DNA of 64,000 bases from Lactarius indigo (taxonomy: Eukaryota > Basidiomycota > Agaricomycetes > Russulales > Russulaceae): the NCBI GenBank assembly GCA_025766275.1, contig JAFKAC010000010.1, forward strand, positions 806,001 through 870,000, read 5' to 3'. This document shows positions 1 to 10,000 of the stretch, piece after piece. Under the pieces are notes generated by a model. That model was not told the origin of the DNA. It was given only the letters and a program-made list of their open reading frames with translations, and searched no databases. The position numbers and the translations under genes were made by a program. The number at the start of each line of letters is the position of its first letter. Positions within the stretch are counted from its first letter, which is position 1.

Positions 1-797
1 TTGAGTTGTTGCTGGATCGTTGTCGAGAGTTCCCTGTGTGGGCATAGGGAATCGTTGCAATGTCTGGTACAGTTCTTCAGTAGTAATAGGCCCATTGTCC
101 TCATGCTGCATGGTGGCACTGTCTGTGGCTGCAGCTCTAATGGCTGCAGTGTCGTTGGTGGAGTTGGGGTTAACAAGCATGGCAGAGGAGTTGTTGACAA
201 GAGTGGAGAGGAGTGCGAGCTGGTCATTGCGTCAAGTAGAGGACATGGAAGAAATGGGTGATGGGGACTCATCATGGTGAGAAGTCATCCTTATATGCGC
301 TTCTCTGTCAGGGTTAGAATGTTTGAACTCCCAAACAGCTTCATCAGCAAATATGTCATCCTTATCTACCCACTGATTATCTGAGTCAGGATAACCCTTC
401 CATTTTACGAGGTATTGGAGCCATCATCTTCTGCTGAACCGCCGAGAGTCTAGAATCTTCTCAACTTCATATTCTTCTTCATTATTGACCAAATCAGGTG
501 GGGGTGCTGATAGTTTGGTCCGTGCATGGGTGTCTCACGATAAGGTGTGAGAAGATCTATGTGGAAGACATCATGGATGCTCCACTGCATGGGAAGCTCG
601 AGGTGGTAGTTGACAGGGGACATCACCTGGATGACCTTAAATGGTCCATATTGTTTTGCAGCTAGTTTTGCAGTTGGTTGGTGCGTGTGTAGGTGGTGTC
701 CTTCAAGCCATACAAGGTCTCCTTCTTTGAATTTGGGTGTATCTTTATGCTTGACCCATGACTTTTGTGCCCTGAGCATACAGGAGAAGGCGTGTTG
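1..797 (-). pseudogene. Gypsy A integrase C-terminus and chromodomain
   Basis: Minus-strand reading from 797 down to the window edge. It shows the GPF..KV integrase C-terminal (SH3-like) region followed by IHDVFHIDLL, then a chromodomain with YLVKWKGYPDSDNQW near 370-425. A TGA at 424-426 sits in a run of arginines at the start of the chromodomain. After the chromodomain the frame stays open to position 1 with a polar Asn/Thr-rich tail. In chromoviruses this domain directs integration to modified-histone chromatin. Confidence 0.8.
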
Positions 798-800
798 TCA

Positions 801-1829
801 TGCCTGTTTGAATTGATCTAGCCTTAAAGACACTTGTGGAATGGGAGAGGGTCTATCAGTCCAATCAGCGTGGGGATTGAATCCTGATAAGAGGAAAAAT
901 GGGGACTCCCATGTGGTTTCGTTAGGGCAATTGTTATGTGTGAATTCTGCCATGGGCAGATAACAAACCCAGTCGTCCTGTCGCTTGTTTACCCAGAAGT
1001 TGAGATATTGCTCCAGCCACTGATTTGTTTGTTCTGATTGGCCGTCAGTTCTGGGGTGATAAGTGGTTGAGATATTTTGGCTGATGCCAAGGATTTTGCA
1101 TATCTCCTGCATGAACTTGGATGCAAAGTGGGGATCTCGATCACTGATAATGCATGAGGGGAGTCCAAATCATGGGAAGACGTGGGAGACATACAGGGCA
1201 GCCATTCCCTCGGCTGTTATCTCTTCAGTACAAGGGATGAAAACAGCAGCTTTGGTACAATCATGATCTGTCACTGTTAGGATGGAATTGTAACCACAGG
1301 AGATGGGAAGTTTAGTAATGAAGTCTACTGCGATGGTTTCGAATGGTAAGGCTTCTGGTTTAGGATAGATGGGTTGCAAAGGCGCTCGAATAGGATGGAG
1401 ATTGACTTTGTGTTGCTGACACTCAGTGCAGCCTTTGACATAGTCCATGATATTGTTTTTCATCTGTGGCCACCAGTAATGTCATTCTGTAAGTTGGAGG
1501 GTGCGCTTGATACCTGGATGGCTGTAGACAGGGGAGTCATGATGGGCAGCAATAATAGTATGCTTGTTGTGGATGCCGCCAGTGACCACTCGGTGTCCAT
1601 CCTTGTACCATGTTCCTTCTATGTCCTTTTGTCTATGAGCGTCGACCCAAGGCTTCAACTTAGCTTGGTCCTGTTTGTATATGGGGTGTTTCGGAATCAT
1701 ATCTGCCAGTAGAATCTCTGGCCTCCAGTGTTGGCGTTGCAGTTCATCAAACGTAGTTGCGCATGCAAAAACACTTTCCAGTAGTATTGTTATCCCTTCG
1801 TTGTCATTTTCTCCTTGGTTGTAGTCTGG
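801..1829 (-). pseudogene. Gypsy A integrase (zinc-binding and catalytic)
   Basis: Reading downward from 1829 the HHCC zinc-binding module is visible (HPGIKRTL, HYWWP, CTECQQH). The catalytic core follows (VDFITKLP, then ISDRDPHFAS, then TTYHPRTDGQSEQTN). In-frame TGA codons at 1482 (before HYWWP), 1170 (after VFP) and 798 break it. Each sits where relatives have arginine; element B in this window has Arg at the position matching 1482. No frameshift was seen in this part. Confidence 0.8.
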
Positions 1830-2348
1830 TCATTGCGATAATGTGTTGGCACGCCCATTGGAGGTTCCTTTGACGTGATGAATCTCGAAGTCATACTCTG
1901 AAAGTTCAAGCACTTCCCTGGCAACATGCCTGCTAATTTTCTGCAGTGATTTCCAATACTGAAGGTTGAGATGATTGGAAAAGACTTTGATTTTGTGGGG
2001 AGAGCCTGCCAAATGGGGTCTCCAATGTCAAAATGCTTTAATGATGGCTAGGAGCTCAAGGTTGTAGATATTGTAGTTCCATTCGGCTTTGTTGAGAGTG
2101 GATGAGTAGTAGCTGATAGGATGTCGTTTACCATCTGCCTTTTGCTGAAGGAGGACTGCGCCGGTTGCGAAACCTGATGTGTCAACTTCTAGTTTGAATT
2201 GTTGCATGAGATCTGGGTGTGCTAGAATGGGTTTGCTTGTGACTAGAACTTTGAGGTCTTGGAATGCCCTTTCTTCTTCCATTCCCCAACACCACTTGGC
2301 ACCTTTTTGTGTGAGTTTGTTGAGGGGTTGTGCTTTGGTCGTGAATCC
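1830..2348 (-). pseudogene. Gypsy A RNase H
   Basis: Begins with the connection region (MEEERAFQDLK) and the first RNase H acidic residue in LEVDTSGFATGAVL near 2185. SNHLNLQYW and the C-terminal module ending ANTLSQ follow. TGA at 1830 replaces the arginine expected in the ALSRRPDY-type motif. The segment is one frame away from the upstream RT because of a single-base change in a T run near 2360. Confidence 0.75.
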
Positions 2349-3309
2349 TCATATGAAAGGTCGGTAAAAAATTGCAGAAACCAAGGAAAGAGTGGACGTC
2401 CTTAACTTTAGTCGGTGTAGGCCAGTCCTTGATGCCGGAAATTTTGATGGGGTCCATGCATGTCACCCCCTTTTCAAGGATTACCCCCAGGTAATCCATG
2501 CACAGGGAGTGGAAGAGACATTTTTCAAGTTTGTAATAAAGATTGTGCTCTGCAGATATGTGGAGGACATCTTTGACCACTTTGATGTGATCCTGCAGGG
2601 AGTAATTAAGTCCCGTGGCAATACTGATGTCATCCATGTACACCCAAATGATGGTACTGTGTGCTTCATGTTTGGCTATGATGTCTCTGAATATAAAGTT
2701 CATCATGGTCTGGAACATTGCTGGGGAGTTAGTTAAGCTGAAAAACATCACTGTTGGTTTGAATAATCTGTATCGCGTTTTGAATGCAGCTTTCTCTTCG
2801 TCTCCTTCTTTGATGCATATATTGTTATACCCCCATCTAACGTCGAGTTTGGTGTAGAGGTGAGCATTACTGAGGTCAGTAATGAGGTCGGAGATGAGAG
2901 GGAGCGGGTACTGATTGTGAATAGTAACTGCGTTGATCTTCCAGTAATCCTGGACAGGTTGTAATTTTCCATCCTTCTTTTTGATGAAGAAGAAGGATGA
3001 AGCATATGGAGATTTGGAGGGCCATATGTATCCCTTCTTGAGTTGTTCATTGATCCATTCATGCAGCTTTTTGTCTTCTTCCTGGGTCATGGGGTATATT
3101 TTGCAGTCAATTGAGTCTGTGGTTCCTAGTTTGAATTCAATAGCATGATCCCAGGGCCTGCTGGGCAGAAACCTATTTGACGCTTCTTCACTGAAGAGGC
3201 ATTCAAATTTGCAATATTCAGGAGGTAACTCAGCTTTGGTGACATATTGTTGGGTGGCGATGGTGAGGTTGGTGGCGGTTGCTCTGATTCGACAACTTTC
3301 TTCAAATTG
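2349..3309 (-). pseudogene. Gypsy A reverse transcriptase
   Basis: Ty3-type RT with IKKKDGKLQPVQDYWKIN (fingers), YTKLDVRWGYNNI, FFSLTNSPAMFQ and the catalytic VYMDD near 2640. The thumb region LGFCNF follows. It enters through a TGA at 3310-3312. The frame is lost after CNF by an extra base in a homopolymer near 2360, and a TGA at 2349 lies in the continuing frame. Both lesions inactivate the enzyme. Confidence 0.8.
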
Positions 3310-3854
3310 TCATTGTTGTTTGTCGGTGATGATGCAGGAATGTACTATTTCATAGTCATCTTGAACAGTAGCTGCTGCCACAGCTGACGTTGCTTTAATG
3401 TATGGGTTTATTGATCGAATGATGATGGGGAGCATGTCTTTGTGTATGGTGGCTTGTGACCATTTGATTTGTGGGTCATATATGGCAAGCCAGGGATACC
3501 CCAATACGATGTCTTTGTTGCCGATGCCCATAATAAGGAAGTGTATTTCCTTATGAATTCCTTTAGTTTGAATGTTGACGTCAGTGTAATGAGTGATACG
3601 CCCCAACGTATTTTCTGTATTATCAATGTTCCATATTTTCTTTGGGATGTTGAGTGGTTTGGTCCCAAGTCTCATCCTTTTTATGAAAGATGGTCTCATG
3701 AAGCAGTGGGTTGCTCCTGAGTCGACTAGTGCTTGTATGTTGGCCATTGTGTAATGGGTGCGAATCGATACTGGAACTCTCATAGAATGATAGCAAGTCA
3801 TGATTACACTGTTACAAGTAACTGCCCTCACCCAGACTGATGGGTTCAGGCATC
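3310..3854 (-). pseudogene. Gypsy A retropepsin region
   Basis: Aspartic protease of the retropepsin type with ALVDSGATHCF near 3730 and the second-half motif DIVLGYPWLAIYDPQIKW near 3480. The upstream end is interrupted by the solo LTR at 3860-4401. The downstream end is a TGA (3310-3312) in the linker to RT. Confidence 0.75.
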
Positions 3855-3859
3855 CTGAA

Positions 3860-4401
3860 TGTTGAGACGTGACTGTTAAAGTCACATGTCTCGTGGGATC
3901 TGATTGAGTCAGCCCACATACTATATACGGTATCTGTCCCTTATGGACTTATGGACACTTCGGACTTGTACAGACCGCTTTTGTTTATCTTTATTATTAG
4001 ATCCATATATGGTTCTTATTGTTCTTCTTATTGTTAAGATACCAGCATTGTCTGCTTTAGGCAGCTATTGTTCTCTGCCATCCAATGGTGTTTCTCCCTC
4101 TGGCACACAGACCACCTGTATTGTGTTTGGGTCACCAGTGCGCACAGACCATTATTATCTAAGCATCCTGTATATAAGGACTGCTGTTTTCACCTCTACA
4201 CTTCAGAGTTCCTTCTACCTCTGAAGTGTAAGTTCCCTTTCCTACCTTACTTCTTTCACCTTTACTCATAAGATGTTCCATAGAACTTGTCTGTCTCTAG
4301 GTGTGTAGTAATGGTATTAGAGTTCCTTCTACCTCTGAAGTAACTTGTCTGTCTCTAGCTGTCCAAGCTTATTCCTTGCTTGTTAGTTCTGCACTTCAAC
4401 A
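3860..4401 (+). mobile_element. Solo LTR, family 2, in gypsy A
   Basis: A 542-bp LTR starting TGTTGAGACG and ending CTTCAACA, flanked by a perfect 5-bp duplication CTGAA (3855-3859 and 4402-4406). No internal element remains, so it is an LTR-LTR recombination product. A TATA box lies at about 4171. Downstream are short direct repeats in which the first copy of TAACTTGTCTGTCTCTAG-type sequence is followed by GTGTGT and the second ends CTAG, enclosing a 58-nt intron-like segment (4301-4358). A second donor-like GTAAGT is at 4228. A diverged inverted copy of this family is at 19416-19958. Confidence 0.93.
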
Positions 4402-4406
4402 CTGAA

Positions 4407-5312
4407 AACCCTCCTTTTTCCATAGCTGTTGGAGGATAATGTCTTTTACATCGTCCGATTCTCCTGCTACTCTGTTGAGCCAGTTGCTGGCACACTGTTG
4501 AGGGGGCACTTCTTGAACCGCCCTGGTAGCGACTTCAGGTTCTTGTTGATGATAGTCAGTGTCAATATACCAACTAGTTGATGCTTGAGGTTGATAACCC
4601 CCTCATGGTTGTCTACAGTCGTGGGCCATGTGTCCGTCCTTTCCACAATTATAACAAGTGACTGGCCTTTGATTGTTCTGTCCTCCTCTTCTCTGTAAGA
4701 ATCCTCCTTGGGGTTGATATGGGGGGCAAGGAGTGAGTATGTCTTCAGCTCCTGTGAGTCACCCCCGAATTTGGTCTGCCAATGTGTCCATTGCATTTGG
4801 GTCTCAGGGTAGATTCCTCGGTTGCCAAGAGCTTCTTGGTGGTCCTTGCCACTGTCACTGCTGGCATTGTCACCCTTGCCCTTGTCCTTGAGGAACTCCC
4901 TTGTTTAATACTGCTTTGAGGTGGAGGTATTGTTGTTGGCGGGTGGTGGCTGCTTCTTTCCACTCGTGATAGTTGCAAGGGTTGTCAAGTGTGTAGACCT
5001 TTTCATATAGGTCTTTTGGTAATCCACTTGCAAATAGATCCAGCGTCTGTGGATCGTCAAGTCAATACTGAGCGTGGTGTATTAGTTGTTCAAATTGGGT
5101 GCAATACTCATCTAGATTGCCCCCAATCATCTTGACACCCTTCTTGAGTTTGTATTGAGCCTGTTCCTGTTCCATTGTGTTTCTGAAGCGTTGCATGAAG
5201 CTACACATGACTTCGTTCCATAGTCCTTCACTTGTGCAAGGTATACCTGCTTGTATTTGGCTGTTGAGCCAAGTGAGCATTGCTAACACCCATTCACTAA
5301 CATTGACGCCTT
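4407..5312 (-). pseudogene. Gypsy A gag, C-terminal part with zinc knuckle
   Basis: Contains a retrotransposon-gag core (LNSQIQAG, FMQRFRNTMEQEQAQYKL, YCTQFEQLIHHAQY). After a TGA at 5062 there is a linker and a CCHC zinc knuckle CYNCGKDGHMAHDC at about 4620-4660. Additional frame changes make the linker ambiguous. It joins the segment at 5940-6451 once the solo LTR at 5318-5934 and one target copy are discounted. Confidence 0.7.
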
Positions 5313-5317
5313 TGATA

Positions 5318-5934
5318 TGTTGATAAGTGACCCTTGCGCACTTAGCGGCTCATATGGACTGGACTTGCAGCATGGACTGCTTTAGATTAGATATACAGGA
5401 CTTGTAGATTAGATACTATTTGATCTGTACAATCTAGGACTTATCATTGCGTCATGTATGACATCACTGTACTTCTATGACATCATGTGTCCAGACTCTG
5501 TGTTGTACTCAACGCCTTTGTTCTTTACTTAGCTTTATCTTTATTATTATGATGTCACTATGATATCACTTAGCTCTGGACTCTTCTTGTTCTCCCTCCC
5601 TTTGTTCTCAAAGCATCCACTCCCTTGTCCCTTTGTAGAACAATAGCACCTTTGTATTCTGTGACTAGCGTTACCTGTCTTGTACTACTGTCACCCTCTG
5701 TAGGAGTATAAGTAGAGTACCATGTATGCTCCTGGTCCACATCAGTTCTCACTGCTTGTGTGCCAGGTAAGCCACTTGCCTCTCAATGTATAACATCAGT
5801 TCTCACTGCTTGTGTGCCAGACACTCTTGCTTTACCTTGCTTGATTCCTGTTGCTGCTTTCCAGCCACCCAGCCTATCTCACCACAGTCCTCTTAGTCCA
5901 CTGTGAGTATGCTACCTTTGTGTGCTGTTCATCA
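5318..5934 (+). mobile_element. Solo LTR, copia family 1, in gypsy A
   Basis: A 617-bp LTR from TGTTGATAAG to CTGTTCATCA with a perfect duplication TGATA (5313-5317 and 5935-5939). It is a diverged relative of the LTRs of the complete copia element at 6452-12811. A TATA-like GTATAAG lies at about 5706. Two copies of a 28-bp repeat (5739-5766 and 5793-5820) both end TGTGTGCCAG. The first is followed by GTAAGC, so 5767-5820 looks like a 54-nt intron. Confidence 0.93.
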
Positions 5935-5939
5935 TGATA

Positions 5940-6451
5940 TATGATAGAAAGAGCAGGGTGCGCCAATAGGGTGTGGCCATTATGCCTTCATCTGCATTCA
6001 TGCTCCAGTAAATGTGCCACTGTGTGATGAATGCCTCAACTTTGGCATGCTCTCCATTGAATACTGTGGGTGCTTTGCCAGCTAGCTTGTTATTGGGGGG
6101 AATAATGGGACCAGCACCTGATATTCCTCCTCTAGGGTGTCCTCCTCCTGGTGGTCCACCAGGGAACCCTTTGGGGAATCCCCTGAACCCGTGTCCTCAT
6201 GGTGGTGGTCCTCCTCCTGGTAAGTCACCAGGGGGTCTGCCTCTGCCACTAGGGGGGTTGGCTATGTCTGGTCCAATGGCTTGATGGATAGCCACATCGT
6301 TGTCAGTCATATGATGTCCTGTATGTGGGTTGATAGGAGCCAATATAGCTTGTGTTTCTTCTGCAATGCGTTGCTGTTCTTCATGAGCCAACTGCTCTAT
6401 AGTGTCAGTGGCTAGTTGTACTTCTTCTTGTGTCATGGTGGTAGTGGCCAT
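5940..6451 (-). pseudogene. Gypsy A gag, middle part
   Basis: Reads MATTTMTQEEVQLATDTIEQ, then a glutamate-rich helix, a Pro/Gly-rich stretch and KAPTVFNGEHAKVEAFITQW, which resembles the start of the folded gag domain. TGA at 6197 interrupts the Pro/Gly stretch. The segment is bounded by the copia target site GCCAT (6447-6451) and by the solo LTR target TGATA. Confidence 0.7.
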
Positions 6452-7076
6452 TGATGAACAGCATACATAAAGACCATACTCACAGTGGACAAGAGGACTG
6501 TGGTGAGATATGGAAGGTAGCTGGAAGCAGAGGTGTAACAGGGGATCTTGCAAGTAAAGCAGGGAGTCTGGCACACAAGCAGTGAGAACTGATGTTGTTA
6601 CATTGGAGAGAAGGGAGCTTACCTGGCACACAAGCAGTGAGAACTGATGTGGACCAGGAGCGTACATGGTACTCTACTTATACACTTTCTGGTAGTGACA
6701 CTGTACAAGGGATGTAACACTAAGTCACGCAGTACAAAGAAGTATTGTTCTACAAACGGACAAAGGAGTGGACGTTCTGAGAACAAGGAAAGAAAGAATA
6801 AGGAGAGTCCAGAATCAAATGATATCATAGTGACATCATAATAAAGATAAAGCTAAGTATGGAACAAAGGAAAGTACAAAGGCGTTATACAACGCAGAGT
6901 CCGGATGTATGATGTCATAGAAGTACAGTGATGTCATAGATGACGCAATGGTAAGTCCAGATTGTACAGATCAATCAGTATCTAATCTACAAGTCCTGTA
7001 TATCTAATCTAAAGCAGTCCATGCTGCAAGTCCGGTCCGTATGAGCCGCTAAGTGCGCAAGGGTCACTTATCAACA
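6452..7076 (-). repeat. Copia 3' LTR
   Basis: 625 bp, reading TGATGAACAG to TTATCAACA on the plus strand. It differs from the 5' LTR at four sites, each a CG versus TG/CA change. It contains the duplicated leader repeat enclosing an intron-like GTAAGC..CCAG segment at 6568-6622 (55 nt, minus sense). Confidence 0.95.
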
Positions 7077-7085
7077 TCTCCCCGT
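7077..7085 (-). other. Copia polypurine tract
   Basis: On the minus strand the sequence next to the 3' LTR reads ACGGGGAGA followed directly by TGTTGATAAG. A purine run at this place primes plus-strand DNA synthesis in LTR retrotransposons. Confidence 0.7.
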
Positions 7086-7095
7086 GATCTACAAT

Positions 7096-10000
7096 CTAAG
7101 TACACACAAGTCCCATGTCATCGTTGTGCTTCTGTAGCAGGACACGCGGTAGTGACTTTGTGAAGCCGTCCGCAACCATATCCACAGTAGGAGTTCTAAT
7201 GAGGGTGATGGTCCCCTTTTCGATGTACTCCCGAATGACATGATGCCGTATGGCAATGTGCTTAGACCGTCTCCCAGTGACAGGGTTCAAGGCCAAGTTA
7301 ACGGCACCCTTATTGTCACCATGAAGTGGGATGGGGTCGTCGACTTCGTACCCGAGTTCCGTGAGGAAGCTCTGATACCACGCAGCCTGGTTGGCCACGT
7401 CAGTCATGGCCATGTATTCCGCTTCCGTTGTGTTTTGGGCAACAGTCTTTTGCTTGCGCGAAGACCAGCTTATTGCACCGTTAGCTAGTAGGAACACATA
7501 ACCAGAGGTGGAGTGTCGGTCATCAGTCTGATCAGCCAGACTGGAATCAGTGTAGCCATGAAGGCCATCGCCATTGGCGCCATCGTAGACAATACGCATA
7601 TCCATAGTTCCCACTAGGTAGGACAGGACATACTGCGCAAGCCGCAGATGTTGTGGTGAAGGATTCGCTGCGTACTGCGCCAAACGTGACACAGCGAAAG
7701 AGATATCTGGCCTAGTGCCAATCTGCACATAAAGCAGACTCCCAATCAAGGATTGATAGTGGGAAATATCTGAGGCAGTTGCCTGCGACGTATATTTAAC
7801 CAGGTGCTCGTCAGCACCAGCGGGCAAGGGTGTGTTGTGTGGTGTGGCATCAGACATGCCAAAGCGTTCAAGGACATCCTTGATGTAACCAGACTGATCT
7901 ATTTCGATGCGTCTGAGGGAGTGGTCACACACAATGCGCATACCAAGATAAGACTCTATCTCCCCGAGATCTGTCATCTCATAGCGTTCAGACAAGTCTG
8001 ACTTCAAACGCTTGATACCACTCAGCGAGGGACCCAGTATAGTGATGTCGTCAACGTAGACAATAACAAAGAGTGGATCATACCCCTCCCGTTGAGGCAT
8101 CACATATATGCCAGCATCAGCAAACGTCCGCTTAAAGCCGAGTGCAGTGAGCACTCCATGGAATTGCAAGTTCCATGCGCGGGAGGCCTGTTTGAGACCA
8201 TAGATCGCCTTAACCAGGCGACACACCTTCGTCTCAGAACCAGTGACAGTGAAACCTTGTGGCTGCTCCATGTAAATCTCCTCGTCAAGCACGCCATTGA
8301 GAAAAGCAGACTTAACATCCATTTGATGGATGTGCCAGTCCTCCAGCGCGGCCAACGCCAGAAGTAAACGTAGCGACTCAAATCGTGCAACGGGAGAGAA
8401 GGTTTCATCAAAATCTACGCCAGGGATCTGCGTGAATCCCTTAGCCACCAAGCGAGCTCTGTAGCGGCCATCCGCTTTGAGCTTGAAGACCCATTTGGAT
8501 TTTACTGCCTTGCGATTAGGCGGGAGATCCACTAACTCCCAAGTCCCATTTTTAGCTAGGGCGTCCATTTCATACTGACACGCCTTGGTCCACTCATCTG
8601 CAGCTGTAGACCGCATGGCCTCTGCATAGGTTGCAGGGTCTCGGCCTATAAAGGCAGCAGCCAATAACTCCGCATACCCCAGACGCCTGCCGCGCCATGC
8701 CGCATTGTCCACATTGAAGTAATGCGGATTAGGGACAGGGGCACGAGCACTTCGCCTTGGTGCATTGTCCATCTCGCGCAACAGCTGACTACGCTGTGCA
8801 CGATCCTCAAATCCCCCAGGCATTTCTGGTGAGGGAGGAGGGACATGGCGCATAATGCGCATTGCACTAGGACGTGGCGGGGGTGAAGTGGGGGTGGTCT
8901 GCTCACGTTTAGGTGTGGTGGGCAGAGCTGGCAGAGCAGGTGGTGGTGTGGTAGGGCGTGGTTGGACTTGTGGGGGGTCTAAAAGGTTTTCTACATCCTC
9001 CTCCTCACTACTACTGGAGTGTGCAGGGGAGGGGGCTCGCATTGGTGGTAACGCCGGCGGGTGAGGCACGGCAGTCACTGTTGTGCTAGGCACGACTGGT
9101 GGTGAAGGTGTGGGGTGTGTCTCAACACCCTGGAGGGACGGGAAGCTACTCTTGTCGAATGTCACATCCCTGGACACTCGAACGGAGCGGGTTGAGCGGT
9201 CCCAGAGCTTATAGCCCTTAGATTCGGGCTCAAACCCAATAAGTGTGACCTCAATGGCCTTCGCATCCAATTTGCGACGCTTATCAGCGGGTACGTGCAT
9301 GTACCCCTTGCATCCAAAGACGCGAAGATGTGAGACATCGGGCACTTTGCCAGAGTGCCAGAGCTCATAAGGAGTGCGCCACTTAAGCCCACGGACTGGG
9401 GAACGGTTATAGATGTGCACAGCTGTGCACACCGCATGCTCCCAGAAGCCTTTAGACATGCCAGCTGTGTGAAGCATGGACATTGCCTTATCCATAATGG
9501 TGCGGTTAAACCGCTCGGCTTTTCCGTTAGACTGTGGTGAACCCGGCATCGTGAGGTGATGCTCTATCCCTTTCTGCTTAAGAATGTCCTGCGTGACACT
9601 CGACATGTACTCGCCACCGCGGTCAGAGTGCAGAGTGCGCAGTTTATGGCCAGACTGGGTTTCACCCCAGGCCAAATACATTTGCAGCAACTTAGCAAAC
9701 TGATCCTTCGACTTAAGGAAGTGGACCACAGTGAACTTAGTGTGGTCGTCTATGAAGGTGGCTGTGTACGTTGAGCCTTGCAGGGACTGAGTTTGCATAG
9801 GACCGGCGAGGTCACTGTGCACAATCTCAAATTGACGAGTTGTCCTTTTGTTGGAGGACGCAGAAAAGGGTTGGCGAGTGGATTTACCCATTTCGCACCC
9901 ACGGCAAACTGTGTGGGCCGTGGTGGAGCTATCTATGTCCATGCCAGTAGTGGCAGAGGGACCATGTGCCTTCAGCGCCGCAGAGGAGATGTGTCCCATG

